From JAJTHY01 sp964458795 (GTDB lineage: Bacteria; Pseudomonadota; Alphaproteobacteria; Rickettsiales; Midichloriaceae), in contig CAYWJW010000001.1 of NCBI GenBank assembly GCA_964458795.1, positions 16,952 to 80,951 of the forward strand: a DNA stretch of 64,000 nt, read 5' to 3'. Below, one piece after another: positions 36,153-45,737 of the stretch; the stretch's first letter is position 1; every line of letters begins with the position of its first letter. The notes under the pieces are model-generated. The model was not told where the DNA came from. It saw only the letters and a program-made list of their open reading frames with translations, and did no database searches. A program made the position numbers and the translations under genes.

Positions 36153-36797
36153 CTAGTAAACTAGCTCAAATGTAGCCATACCAGGCTGTCCGTCCACATC
36201 TTTTACCAAGAAGTGTTCCGCTGTCCATACGTCAAGGTCACTGGAAACTATTTCAGCCCTAATAGGGTTTTGTATGTCACTACAATCATGAGTTATGGTC
36301 ATAACTTCTTTAGTATATGAAGTAGCTGCTTTAACAGATCCTGATTGCAAGGTGCTATAATGAGATTCTACACCTCCTGATTCATTATCAAGATCCTCAA
36401 AGAGTTTTACAACTATAGGGTCAGTATTAGAAGAAAATTCACCTTCTTCATCAAATTCTATACCATGTTTTTCAAGAAGACTACCCATTGCTGCTCTATC
36501 TGGTTCTGATAGTTCGAAAATTTTGGACAGCACCCCTTTTTGGAAATTAGCCGTAGCTTCTTTTACCGCATTTTTAATAACTTCTTTTTCTACAACCATA
36601 TTGGCCGTTATAGAGGTGGTGCTTAGAAATTCTAAGATATCATCTTTACTGAATAATTCATGGATTACTTCGTCAAACTTTTGATTGTTAAGCTTATCAC
36701 ATAAATCTTTCACCTTTAACAAACCTTCTCTTTCAGCTTTTACTAACATAGGTTTTATTGACTCTAAATCAGTCCGTAATGCATTAATATCTACCAT
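36153..36797 (-). CDS. unknown soluble acidic protein
   Basis: A 214-residue, acidic, mostly helical protein (about residues 1-105) with a C-terminal beta-rich part (MTITHDCSDIQNPIRAEIVS...AEHFLVKDVDGQPGMATFELVY). No signal peptide, membrane segment or recognised domain. It has its own strong terminator, which argues for a real transcript. Confidence 0.6.
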   Translation of the reverse strand: MVDINALRTDLESIKPMLVKAEREGLLKVKDLCDKLNNQKFDEVIHELFSKDDILEFLSTTSITANMVVEKEVIKNAVKEATANFQKGVLSKIFELSEPDRAAMGSLLEKHGIEFDEEGEFSSNTDPIVVKLFEDLDNESGGVESHYSTLQSGSVKAATSYTKEVMTITHDCSDIQNPIRAEIVSSDLDVWTAEHFLVKDVDGQPGMATFELVY

Positions 36798-36866
36798 TTC
36801 AAAACCCCATAATTTTGATTATAACGGCGTCATTATAACATTGTCAGTATCATAGATCAAGTTTAA

Positions 36867-37778
36867 CTATCCAAGATACGCACCCACAGTGGTAGCTATG
36901 GAGTCAGTGATCCTCTTTGCGGTTTTTGTAACAGACCCCAAGATGGTGTTTCCTGGCTTATAATCTAAGTAGTGAGTAATGTTGGAAGTGGCGAGATAGC
37001 TGAATATAGGTGCAGCAGCAAGCATCGGGTTATGCGCTCTTGTCTGTGCAAATAGACCAACACCTGCAATGATAGAAGTTGTGGTAATTGCACTTCCATA
37101 GACTAGCAAACTGTTTGATTGTAAAAATGCACGCAAATCATTAGCAGCGTCTTTCTGTTCCTGGGGTTTTCCGGCCTCTTTAACATCAATGTTTGATTGT
37201 GGTTCATTTATCAGCTTTATCGCATCATACCAAAGCTTAGCAATCCCAATGGCAGTAGCTCCGGCAACTACAGTGCCAAGCGAGTAGGTGCTAAGGTTGT
37301 CTTTTAAGTTAGAGAAGCACTGTTGCAATCTAGGATTGCTAAGAGCTGACGTAAATGGCCATGGCATTCGCAATTCAGGAAATCCACCAACAGCTTTGGC
37401 AATTCGTTCGCCAATGGGATATATAATAAGTGGATATGCCAAAAGGGATAATGCAGCCGGTCCTGCTATAGTAAGTATTGTTTCCTTGATACCTATCTGC
37501 TTGCCATCATCTGCACGATAACTTATAAAGCCTGAAAGCATATTTTTAAAACTACCAGCTCCAAAATAAAAATGTGTACCTAGCGCAAGTGATATAAAAC
37601 TAAGTACTGGATTTGGACCAGACCTTAGCTCAGATAAGCTTAGCGCGGTAGTTCCTATAAAAGCCAATCGCCCCGCGAAATACATAACTTTCCTGGCCGC
37701 AGATGTATTCATAAGCACCTGATTCAAGCCCCATAAAGTAGCAGCAGCTGTTGCAAAATAGAGCAGGTTCCTGAACAT
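36867..37778 (-). CDS. unknown multi-span membrane protein
   Basis: 303 residues from the ATG at 37776-37778; an in-frame GTG two codons earlier is also possible. Several hydrophobic segments (about 2-22, 31-48, 52-75, 98-120, 165-185, 230-250) and a charged cytosolic-type loop (about 190-225, NEPQSNIDVKEAGKPQEQK). No family recognised. Divergent from ntrX, with promoter-like repeat F in between. Confidence 0.6.
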   Translation of the reverse strand: MFRNLLYFATAAATLWGLNQVLMNTSAARKVMYFAGRLAFIGTTALSLSELRSGPNPVLSFISLALGTHFYFGAGSFKNMLSGFISYRADDGKQIGIKETILTIAGPAALSLLAYPLIIYPIGERIAKAVGGFPELRMPWPFTSALSNPRLQQCFSNLKDNLSTYSLGTVVAGATAIGIAKLWYDAIKLINEPQSNIDVKEAGKPQEQKDAANDLRAFLQSNSLLVYGSAITTTSIIAGVGLFAQTRAHNPMLAAAPIFSYLATSNITHYLDYKPGNTILGSVTKTAKRITDSIATTVGAYLG

Positions 37779-37873
37779 AATCACTTTATTTTATCTTTTT
37801 AAATTCTAACATAACATAGCTTTGTTAATATTTCGTTAAGGCATTTGTAAAAAATGTGAAAATTTTAACAGCA

Positions 37874-37933
37874 GGGACTTCCATGCTCCTATTTTGATGT
37901 GATATATTAATAAATATAGGGTAAGAGAAGTAT
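37874..37933 (+). repeat. promoter-like dispersed repeat, copy F (upstream of ntrX)
   Basis: GGGACTTCCAT at 37874-37884, an 18-bp spacer, TATATT at 37903-37908, then AATAAATATAGGGTAAGAGAAGTATG. Ends about 75 bp before the ntrX start. Confidence 0.75.
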
Positions 37934-38007
37934 GCCAAGTATAATGCTTGATTGAAATATTTTGATTATTGATTATAGTAATAGGGATGTATGGTAGTAG
38001 TTAGTAA

Positions 38008-39321
38008 ATGACTGGGATTTTAATAGTTGATGATGAAGCGGATATTAGGGACTTAGTCTCTGATGTTTTAAGCGATGAAGGTTATGAGACGGTGTGTGCA
38101 AGTTCTGCCGCAAAAGCGATTGATGCTGTAACATCTGGTAATTTTTCTGCTGTGGTGCTTGATATATGGCTTGAAGGTAGTGAGATGGACGGGATTGGTG
38201 TGCTCAAAGCAATCAAGAGTGTAGATGCTGATCTCCCCGTTATTATGATAAGTGGTCATGGCAACATAGAAACAGCAGTGCAAACTATAAAACTCGGTGC
38301 GTATGATTTTATCGAAAAGCCATTCAAGGCCGAAAAGCTAACTATAATGGTTGAGCGAGCAGTTAATACTTACAATTTATTATGTGAAAATAATCTACTC
38401 AGAAATCAAACCAGTGCTCCTCTTATAGAAACGGAAGGTTCGTCGCGCCTGATGCAGATAGTTCTAAAAGCCTCGCAAAGTGCTGCAGCCTCGAATAGTC
38501 GAGTGATTATAACCGGTGAAGATGGAACTGGGAAAGAATTTCTAGCTAAATATATCCATAAACATTCTCAGAGGGGCGCTAAGAATTTTGCGATACTTAA
38601 CTCTGCAAGTTTAACAGATGACAATTTTGAGGCTGAGCTTTTTGGGAAGGACCATAAAATTGGTATATTACAAAGATGTAAGGGTGGGACTGTATATATA
38701 GATGAGATTTTAGATCTTAGTCCGAAAGTGCAGGCTAAATTTTTAAACGTTTTGCAAGATATAAAATTTAATGTGCGGATCATATCTGGATCCTCGCGTG
38801 ATCTTGCAAAAGCGATAGAAGAGGGAAGGCTGAATTCTAGTCTATATTACAGACTTAATGTAGTGCCAATTAATATACCTCCTTTGAGGGAGCGTAAGGA
38901 AGATATAGAAATATTGGCAGAAAAGTTCTTAAATCACTTTTCATTAGTAATGGGCCTTAATAAAGTTGCTTTATCTGACTCAGCTCTTGCAGCTCTTCAG
39001 CTGTACAACTGGCCGGGTAATACCCGTCAGCTTAAGAATATCATGGAATGGCTGATGATTATGAAAGCCAAAGATAAGCAGATTATCGAAGCCGAAGATT
39101 TGCCGGGTGAAATTAAGCCTTTTAGTGAATCGGTTGATAATGATAATTGGGTAAGCAACGCTTTTTTGAAGCCACTTAAAGATGCGCGCGACAGTTTCGA
39201 GCGTGAGTATCTAAGCGCGCAATTAAACCGATACGGCGGGAACATCTCTAAAACCGCGCTGCACGTGGGTATGGATAGAACCGCACTACATAGGAAGCTT
39301 AAATTGCTTAAAAAGGTTTAG
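38008..39321 (+). CDS. ntrX: NtrX-like response regulator with AAA+ domain lacking the GAFTGA loop
   Basis: A 437-residue regulator. Receiver domain with phospho-acceptor Asp52 (VVLDIWLEGSEMDG) and Lys104; AAA+ domain with Walker A GEDGTGKE (170-177) and Walker B GGTVYIDE (226-233); C-terminal Fis-type helix-turn-helix (GGNISKTALHVGMDRTALHRKLK). After ELFG the usual GAFTGA sigma-54 contact loop is replaced by a short KDHKIGILQRC segment, so it probably does not open promoters with sigma-54. Its kinase NtrY is not adjacent. Terminator at 39334. Confidence 0.9.
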   Translation: MTGILIVDDEADIRDLVSDVLSDEGYETVCASSAAKAIDAVTSGNFSAVVLDIWLEGSEMDGIGVLKAIKSVDADLPVIMISGHGNIETAVQTIKLGAYDFIEKPFKAEKLTIMVERAVNTYNLLCENNLLRNQTSAPLIETEGSSRLMQIVLKASQSAAASNSRVIITGEDGTGKEFLAKYIHKHSQRGAKNFAILNSASLTDDNFEAELFGKDHKIGILQRCKGGTVYIDEILDLSPKVQAKFLNVLQDIKFNVRIISGSSRDLAKAIEEGRLNSSLYYRLNVVPINIPPLRERKEDIEILAEKFLNHFSLVMGLNKVALSDSALAALQLYNWPGNTRQLKNIMEWLMIMKAKDKQIIEAEDLPGEIKPFSESVDNDNWVSNAFLKPLKDARDSFEREYLSAQLNRYGGNISKTALHVGMDRTALHRKLKLLKKV

Positions 39322-39333
39322 TTTGCTCAAAAA

Positions 39334-39371
39334 AGCTTCTCTGAAATTTTTAGGTTTCAGAGAAGCTTTTT
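39334..39371 (+). terminator. Rho-independent terminator of ntrX
   Basis: AGCTTCTCTGAAA and TTTCAGAGAAGCT form a perfect 13-bp stem with an 8-nt loop, followed by TTTT. Also able to work for the convergent gene at 39381. Confidence 0.92.
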
Positions 39372-39380
39372 ATTGTAACT

Positions 39381-40241
39381 CTAACACGATGCTGTTCTTC
39401 CTGGGTTGGCCAAGTTGAACTTTTGTATGTAGTCTTTAAACGCATGCTCTACAACTTCCAGAGTTTTATGGCCACTTGACACAGTTTTCATCAATTTATC
39501 TTCGCTTTCACGAACTAAAATAGAGTCTAGTAATGTTGATGCAGTAGCCAAACAAGAGGAACTTGTTAGCAGTAGCGCTCCTTTCATCAATTTATCTGGG
39601 GTTACTACATAGCCCAGTAGCTTGTTATTGCTTTTTAGCGCTAAAGAAATACCAGCAACAGCAAGCGCACAGGTAACAGCTAATGCCGCATTGCGGATAT
39701 TATGTACTACTTTTTCATATGCGGATGGTTGTACTTTATCACCTCTAGATAGGGCTAGAATATCGGTTGCGCATTCTAATGTCGCTTCACTAAGCTTTGC
39801 TTGAGCTTCAAAAAACTCTTTTAACTCAGCAGTCTGCGGTATATTATTATCCTTACCTGTATTATCGTTGCCACTTCTTTCCAATTGTGTGCCACTGCTG
39901 TTCATTGACGCCCTGCTAGGTGTAGGGCTAGTAGCTCTGCTAGGTGTGGTGGTAATTCTTGCCATTGTATTTTGATCAAGAGTTAATAAGGTTTTTAAAT
40001 CAAGTTTTTGTAGGAAATTTACATTTGATTCAGGTGTAGCCGCTACTATGCTTGGGTGTAAAATTCTCCTAATTTCCTCTCCTATTCCTTCCATAAGTGT
40101 TGAGGCTGCTTTATCGTCCACCTCTTTACTCGGTAACGCGTCTTTCTTGTTCTTCTGATAGTCATGCTTTTGTGTGTAGCTAACTAGTTTACTGTAGAAA
40201 TCTACTTCACGGCCTATATAGAACCTTTCTTGTTGTAACAT
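39381..40241 (-). CDS. unknown protein with a disordered Ser/Thr/Pro segment and a hydrophobic hairpin
   Basis: 286 residues from the ATG at 40239-40241, which has AGGA at good spacing; an ATG 9 nt earlier is too close to that site. Charged N-terminal helix, a low-complexity linker (about 95-125, RITTTPSRATSPTPSRASMN), then two hydrophobic segments (about 185-235) and a charged C-terminal helix. No known family. The two-span hairpin with flanking helices resembles the protein at 15922 in layout, not in sequence. Confidence 0.6.
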   Translation of the reverse strand: MLQQERFYIGREVDFYSKLVSYTQKHDYQKNKKDALPSKEVDDKAASTLMEGIGEEIRRILHPSIVAATPESNVNFLQKLDLKTLLTLDQNTMARITTTPSRATSPTPSRASMNSSGTQLERSGNDNTGKDNNIPQTAELKEFFEAQAKLSEATLECATDILALSRGDKVQPSAYEKVVHNIRNAALAVTCALAVAGISLALKSNNKLLGYVVTPDKLMKGALLLTSSSCLATASTLLDSILVRESEDKLMKTVSSGHKTLEVVEHAFKDYIQKFNLANPGRTASC

Positions 40242-40441
40242 AATGTCCATCCTAAAAAAATAATGCGACTTAGTTGATACCCTATAAATAATGAAACGGC
40301 AATACTAAATTTTCCATTTACCATTTGAAATATATGATAAATATGCGGGAAATATCCAAAATACGGGGCTCCTAGCGCCAATAAAAAATTTTCTTATAGG
40401 CAGCTCTAATAAGCTTTTAGTTTCAGGTGGTTATGCCTGCT

Positions 40442-42604
40442 TTATAGAGATAAAGCGTCCATGGCGCGCTTTGGAGCATTTTCTACTTGAGCCATCCAGC
40501 TAATACTCCTATATTTAGCAAGAGGGGTTAGCTCTGGACTGATCTCTTGTTTTTTTTCTGTGCCTTCTGAGATAGCAATAAGTCTCTCTGTCAGTACCTC
40601 AAGAAATTTCTCAACTTGGTCGTCACCTGGCTCAACCTTGTATTTCTCTATTTCGGTGGTCAAAGCCTCTTCCAAGGATTCTGTGCTCTTCAGATCTATG
40701 TTAAGTCTCATGTCTCTCATTGCAGCTTGGATCTCACCGGTTGGATCATCTTTGAGTATCTCCAAACAGTTTTTAACTCGCGCTTCCATAGGGCCACGGG
40801 TTATATCGCAGACCTTATTATAAAGATTTGTGCCATCTCCCAAATCTCTAAAAGGTAATCCACTCTGAACGTGATCTATAATAACAAATGCTCTATCTTC
40901 AGAATGATCTTTTATCAACTTTATAGCTTTGGGGATCACGGAGGAATCTAATCCTGTAAACGGCTCATCAAGAACTATAAGCTTTTTTCCCCGCATTAGT
41001 GCTGATACCAATAAAATAGCCTTTTTCTGCCCACCACTTAACTTAGAGCTTGGAGGGCTATCTAAAGGGCTATCAGATTCATATATTTTTGACATCCCTA
41101 ATTCATCTAAGTATTTTATGACTCGTTCCTTTTCGTCACCATTCACTTCCTTCTTACCCATTATATCTTCAAGCAATGTGAAGTTTGGCGCGGGGGAATA
41201 GTCTTGCATAGACTTATAGAATGAATCAGATCTAGTTACCTTTCCTTCTTCAATAAAGGCAGCAAATGCTATAGCGCTAGTCAGTGAACTTTTACCTGAG
41301 CCAGACTTGCCTTTAAGCAGCATGATGTCCCTAGCTTTGAGTTCCAATTCAGTTGTCAATGTAAAGCCACTTTGTGTGCTAATCTTAAGTTTAGTATTCT
41401 TCTCTAGCTTCAAAAGAATATCACTTACAGCTTCACCTTCATTTGTTATTTTCATCATATGATGTTCTTCAGCCTTCTTTTGCTTTTCCTCAGCTTGCTC
41501 AAGCAAGACCATTAATTTATTTATCTTTTCAATACTTTTATGTAACTCAGCATATTTTTGCACAGCATCAGACATACTGGTAATTACTTTCCTCATCCTA
41601 GCAAATTCCTTAAATACAGGATAGTAATCCATCTTATATTCAAGTTCAGGATTCGCCAAAATTCCTTTACCCATAAAACGCGGCAAAAACCATTCCTCGA
41701 GAATTTTGAAAATTGGAGTAATAGTTTTATTCAAACCCGATAATATGTGGGAGATATTATTATGTGCACCTCTATATGACTCCTGCATACTGGCTATCAA
41801 GCGAGCACTAGTGCCGCTAGATATTATGCTAGGTGCATTTTTGCTGGCATAATCCACCAATGTTTTGAATTTATTATCACTTTCCTTTGTGCTTTCTTTA
41901 ACATATAAAGCGATCCTCTTTACCAGATATGTTACTGTAAGTCTAGCTACGCTTAGGGCTAAAAGTGAAACAAGGATTTTATTCGGTGTGTTAAGCGGAG
42001 TAATCAAATGCGGGGCAATTGATTTGCTGGCAGCTAGGACAGTATTACATTGTGCATAAAATTTTGTGGCATTAATTGCTAGGCCTATTGTGATATCGAG
42101 CAAGTTATTTATGATTAATTTGCTGTGGCGAGACAAGCAATCTTGCAGGAGATAAGCTTCACTTTCTTTGCCATGCATAACCACATCCTGCAGGAAGAAA
42201 TTAACTTCCATATCTTTTGCTTCAAGCACTTCTTTTCTAATTTTTTCAGCCATAGGAGCAGCAAGTTCATCAGCTATGATGTTATTCATGGCTTTGCTAG
42301 TCTCATCTAAAGCTACATTCAGCACCGAGTATGTCGCCAATTTATCGAGTGCTTCATCATAACCCTTAGCTTTCCTACCCCTTAAAGCTTTTTTGTCGTA
42401 GCCCTTTAGTCCTGTAACATCATAGGTATAGTTTTCAACAAACTCTGGAAGATAATGATGCTTAAGTGCCGTTAAAGCCCAAGCCTTTAAACCCGAAAAA
42501 CTAATTGGATTGAGCGATGAAGTAACTAGAGCGGCAGTTCTCGCATTCATGCCAAACCCAAGTTGTAGCGCTTTATTTGCAGATCTTTCTATTAATTCAA
42601 ACAT
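40442..42604 (-). CDS. ABC-type ATPase fused to a large unknown N-terminal domain, paralog 1
   Basis: A 720-residue protein. The N-terminal 400 residues are helical with a few hydrophobic stretches (about 165-240) and match the protein at 51666 in order and wording (for example GLAINATKFYAQC / GLLIRLYAEC and SKSIAPHLITPL / SKTLAPYIRFPL). The C-terminal ABC domain has Walker A GKSGSGKSS (near 431), the signature KLSGGQKKA (near 523), Walker B LIVLDEPFTGLD and the H-loop IDHV. A tail of about 130 residues follows. The layout recalls half-transporter exporters such as the SbmA/YddA group, but the membrane part is weakly hydrophobic, so transport is unproven. Confidence 0.65.
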   Translation of the reverse strand: MFELIERSANKALQLGFGMNARTAALVTSSLNPISFSGLKAWALTALKHHYLPEFVENYTYDVTGLKGYDKKALRGRKAKGYDEALDKLATYSVLNVALDETSKAMNNIIADELAAPMAEKIRKEVLEAKDMEVNFFLQDVVMHGKESEAYLLQDCLSRHSKLIINNLLDITIGLAINATKFYAQCNTVLAASKSIAPHLITPLNTPNKILVSLLALSVARLTVTYLVKRIALYVKESTKESDNKFKTLVDYASKNAPSIISSGTSARLIASMQESYRGAHNNISHILSGLNKTITPIFKILEEWFLPRFMGKGILANPELEYKMDYYPVFKEFARMRKVITSMSDAVQKYAELHKSIEKINKLMVLLEQAEEKQKKAEEHHMMKITNEGEAVSDILLKLEKNTKLKISTQSGFTLTTELELKARDIMLLKGKSGSGKSSLTSAIAFAAFIEEGKVTRSDSFYKSMQDYSPAPNFTLLEDIMGKKEVNGDEKERVIKYLDELGMSKIYESDSPLDSPPSSKLSGGQKKAILLVSALMRGKKLIVLDEPFTGLDSSVIPKAIKLIKDHSEDRAFVIIDHVQSGLPFRDLGDGTNLYNKVCDITRGPMEARVKNCLEILKDDPTGEIQAAMRDMRLNIDLKSTESLEEALTTEIEKYKVEPGDDQVEKFLEVLTERLIAISEGTEKKQEISPELTPLAKYRSISWMAQVENAPKRAMDALSL

Positions 42605-42668
42605 AGTAAGCCCACTAAAAATTGCTTCTAGTAGTATTTATGCCACACAAAGGTTAACAACTGGTTAA

Positions 42669-42940
42669 TACCAATTCCAGTAAATAACTGTACAGATGCG
42701 CTTCTGTACAGTTATTTACTGGAATTGGTATAAGGTAGTGAAAAGAAGTATATTGGACCATGCTATCACAGGACAATATAACTTAAGAAACCTGCCACAC
42801 AACCTGTCTTTGCCCGACTTGATCAGGCAATCCATTTTAAGGCTATAGAAATGCTTGCTTGATATACTAAATATAAGGCATTACCTGGCCTTAAGATGGA
42901 TCACCCGATCAAGTCTGGTGATGACATTGGTTGATTGGTA
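42669..42940. repeat. MITE-like composite element, full copy 2 (272 bp, inverted relative to copy 1)
   Basis: Flanked by TAA on both sides (42666-42668, 42941-42943). The left 65 bp (42669-42733) is a near-perfect palindrome of the TACCAATTCC family, itself followed by TAA. The remainder is the reverse complement of 32834-33050 with few differences. No ORF of transposase size. The rest of the 42605-43177 gap holds repeat copy G and no gene. Confidence 0.82.
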
Positions 42941-43102
42941 TAAGCAGTATATCTTATTATTTTTTTTACCTGTTTTAACAGGTGGAAGGCGCATATTTCT
43001 TAGGTTTTGTTTTTAAATAACAAGTGGAAACAGTGGTTTTCCTGACTTTGAAGCTTTTTATCCTGAAATACGTTCATAATGACTTTTTCTTTAGGATTTA
43101 AC

Positions 43103-43163
43103 CACAATTCTCTTATCTTGTATTTATGAGTATACTTGACTTGTTATAGGTAATGGAAGTCCC
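43103..43163 (-). repeat. promoter-like dispersed repeat, copy G
   Basis: On the minus strand: GGGACTTCCAT (43163-43153), an 18-bp spacer, TATACT, then CATAAATACAAGATAAGAGAATTGTG. Preceded, as in copies B, C and E, by an A/T-rich AAAATATTTCACACA segment that follows the miaA stop. Points toward the ABC fusion gene starting at 42604, about 500 bp away, with the MITE in between. Confidence 0.72.
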
Positions 43164-43177
43164 TGTGTGAAATATTT

Positions 43178-44068
43178 TTATATTTTTTTATGGGTCTTGG
43201 TATTAGCTATAATCTCATTGAAATCAAATTGATGCCGTCCCCAGGTAATCTGGCGTTTAGCATAGTGACGGGTTGATTGTTGTGCCTTGCAAATTGTTTC
43301 ATCTAAGGTCAACTTTCCTTCCAGATAACTCTGAATTTCTGGGATGCCGCAGGCCTTTGGAAGCGGTGCATCTCCAAAAATGGTAATTAGCTGTTTAACC
43401 TCCTTAACTGCACCAAGCTCTATCATTTTGATGAAACGTTGGTTAATTTTCTGGTAAATTACCTCGCGAGTTGGGTTTAGCCAAATTATATAATAATCAG
43501 ATCGCGGAAATGGTGCATGCTTTTCATGTTTTTGCAGTTCTGCTAGGGAATGACCGCTCTCAAACATCACTTCAAGTGCGCGCATTATGCGTTGCATATC
43601 ATTAGGCTTAAGCTTTGAGGCAGTCATTGGATCTAGCTTGCGTAAGTATTCGTGTAGTTCAGGTGTGTCCAAACGCTCTCTCAGTTCTGCCACCTTGGCC
43701 TTTGTTTCGCTAGAGATAGTAGGTAAATCTGGCAAGCCCTCTACTAGTGCTTTTATATACAGTCCAGTGCCGCCAACTAATATTGGCATTTTGCCTCGAG
43801 CACTCACTTCATTAATTTTGCGGGTTGCATCTATTATAAAATCTCCAACTGAATAAGCATCGAGTACGGATCTAAAGCCATATAAGTGGTGTGGGATATC
43901 TTGCCTTTCTTCTGCGGTTGGCTGCGCTCCTATAACAGGTATTTCACGGTATACCTGCATAGAATCAGCATTTATTATTTCACCGTCAAATCGCTTGGCA
44001 AGCTCTACTCCATAGGCGGTTTTGCCTGAGGCAGTGGCACCGAAAATGATGTTTATTTTAGCGCGCAT
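43178..44068 (-). CDS. miaA: tRNA dimethylallyltransferase
   Basis: 296 residues from the ATG at 44066-44068, which begins [20 protein letters not shown] and overlaps the ruvB end by 11 nt; a longer frame to 44113 is open but non-homologous. P-loop GATASGKT, then [19 protein letters not shown] and [15 protein letters not shown] are MiaA motifs. It adds the isopentenyl group to A37 of tRNAs reading UNN codons. Last gene of rpmG-lolD-ruvB-miaA. Confidence 0.94.
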   Translation of the reverse strand: MRAKINIIFGATASGKTAYGVELAKRFDGEIINADSMQVYREIPVIGAQPTAEERQDIPHHLYGFRSVLDAYSVGDFIIDATRKINEVSARGKMPILVGGTGLYIKALVEGLPDLPTISSETKAKVAELRERLDTPELHEYLRKLDPMTASKLKPNDMQRIMRALEVMFESGHSLAELQKHEKHAPFPRSDYYIIWLNPTREVIYQKINQRFIKMIELGAVKEVKQLITIFGDAPLPKACGIPEIQSYLEGKLTLDETICKAQQSTRHYAKRQITWGRHQFDFNEIIANTKTHKKI

Positions 44069-45056
44069 GAAGGTTAAGATGCTCAAAAGCTTGCATACTA
44101 AGTTCTCGCCCATTTGGAGTGCGTTTTACCATGCCCAGCTGCATTAGATAGGGTTCTACCATATCTTCAATCGTACCTTTGTCTTCGGCGATACCTGCTG
44201 CAATAGTATCAATTCCCACAGGACCGCCATTGTAGTTTTTAGCAATATACTGTAGGTATTTATGATCTAGCCCGTCTAGGCCACTATCATCAATGCCAAG
44301 ACTCTTTAGGGTGTGCTCTACGGTTGCAAGGTCAATTATTGGATCCCCTGCGGCATGCAAAAAATCTCGTACTCGGCGTAAAAGGCGCAGCGATATTCTA
44401 GGAGTGCCGCGTGAGCACTTGGCTATTTTGATGGCTGCATCATTGGCTATTTCTACGTTTAGGACTTTGGAGCCTCTAAGCACTATATCCTTTAGTTCAC
44501 TTGTGTTGTAAAAATCCAACTTAAGCGGGATGCCGAAACGATCTTTTAGCGGATTGGAAAGCAAGCCTAACCGGGTTGTTGCCCCTATCAATGTGAACTG
44601 GGGCAAGCTTATGCGCACAGATCTAGCCGCAGGGCCATCACCAATCACAAGGTCAAGCGCGAAATCTTCCATGGCGCTGTATAGTATTTCCTCAACTGCA
44701 GTGGGTAGGCGATGTATTTCATCGATGAATAGGACATCGCCAGGCTGCAGATTAGTTAGTATAGCAGCTAGTTCCCCCGCCTTTGTCAAGATGGGACCAG
44801 CAGTGATTTTGATATTGACGCCGAGTTCTTGAGAAATAATTTGTGAAAGTGTGGTTTTGCCAAGTCCTGGTGGGCCATAAAAAATTACGTGATCGAGGGC
44901 TTCATCCCTAGATTTAGCCGCTTCTAAAAACACTCTGAGGTTGTTCTTTAGCTGACCTTGTCCAATGAAATCATCAAGGCTTCTTGGCCTTACTTTTAGT
45001 TCCTGGCTTTCGTCTTCTTGGAGCTTTGATGGTACTTTTGCTGTTTGAGAGATCAT
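44058..45056 (-). CDS. ruvB: Holliday junction branch-migration helicase RuvB
   Basis: 332 residues from the ATG at 45054-45056 (a TTG six codons earlier is also in frame). RuvB motifs: [18 protein letters not shown], Walker [11 protein letters not shown], Walker [10 protein letters not shown], sensor IGATTRLG, arginine finger region RFGIPLKL. The C-terminal winged helix ends [16 protein letters not shown]. Works with RuvA, which is not seen here. Its 5' end overlaps lolD by 83 nt. Confidence 0.96.
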   Translation of the reverse strand: MISQTAKVPSKLQEDESQELKVRPRSLDDFIGQGQLKNNLRVFLEAAKSRDEALDHVIFYGPPGLGKTTLSQIISQELGVNIKITAGPILTKAGELAAILTNLQPGDVLFIDEIHRLPTAVEEILYSAMEDFALDLVIGDGPAARSVRISLPQFTLIGATTRLGLLSNPLKDRFGIPLKLDFYNTSELKDIVLRGSKVLNVEIANDAAIKIAKCSRGTPRISLRLLRRVRDFLHAAGDPIIDLATVEHTLKSLGIDDSGLDGLDHKYLQYIAKNYNGGPVGIDTIAAGIAEDKGTIEDMVEPYLMQLGMVKRTPNGRELSMQAFEHLNLHAR

Positions 45057-45732
45057 GTTTAGGTTTATCCACAACGCCGTTATTTATAGTTAAGATTCTA
45101 TCAGTTTTTTTGGCTAGCTCAAGATTATGCGTAACCATTAATACGGAGACATCTCTATTTCTGGCAATTTTTAGGAATTGGGCAAATACTACTTCAGCAT
45201 TTTCTTCATCTAGATTACCAGTTGGTTCATCAGCGAGCAAGATTTTTGGTTGATGTATTAGTGCTCTGGCTATAGCGACTCGCTGTTGTTCACCTCCAGA
45301 AAGTTCGGATGGAATATTATTCATCCTATGAGACAATGAGAATTCACTAAGAATCTCTTTAGCGGATTCTTTTGCGAGCGTACGCCGTACTCCTGCAATT
45401 AAAAGCGGCATCATCACATTCTCAATCGCACTGAATTCAGGGAGTAAATGGTGAAATTGGTATATAAAGCCAATTTTCCTGCCTCTAAGTTCGGTAGCCT
45501 TGGCATCTGAAAATCTGTTGCAGTCGCTACCATCTATTATAACTTCTCCACTTGTGGGTTTTTCAAGAAGCCCGCATATATGTAGTAGTGTAGACTTTCC
45601 ACAGCCAGATGGCCCGACGAGAGAACAAATCTCCCCTCTCCTTAGAACAAGGCTGGCATCTTTAAGTACATCTGTGGTATTTCGTCCTTGGACAAAGCTT
45701 TTAGTTATTCTTTTTAAACTAAGAATTGACAC
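44974..45732 (-). CDS. lolD: lipoprotein-releasing ABC transporter ATP-binding protein LolD
   Basis: 252 residues: Walker [11 protein letters not shown]-loop [20 protein letters not shown] (LolD-like), signature ELSGGEQQR, Walker [14 protein letters not shown]-loop VTHN. With LolCE it extracts lipoproteins from the inner membrane. It carries a tail of about 25 residues, very rich in Lys/Arg/Ser ([17 protein letters not shown]), encoded entirely within the start of ruvB in another frame; normal LolD ends before this. The extension may come from loss of an earlier stop codon. Confidence 0.88.
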   Translation of the reverse strand: MSILSLKRITKSFVQGRNTTDVLKDASLVLRRGEICSLVGPSGCGKSTLLHICGLLEKPTSGEVIIDGSDCNRFSDAKATELRGRKIGFIYQFHHLLPEFSAIENVMMPLLIAGVRRTLAKESAKEILSEFSLSHRMNNIPSELSGGEQQRVAIARALIHQPKILLADEPTGNLDEENAEVVFAQFLKIARNRDVSVLMVTHNLELAKKTDRILTINNGVVDKPKHDLSNSKSTIKAPRRRKPGTKSKAKKP

Positions 45733-45737
45733 GATAA

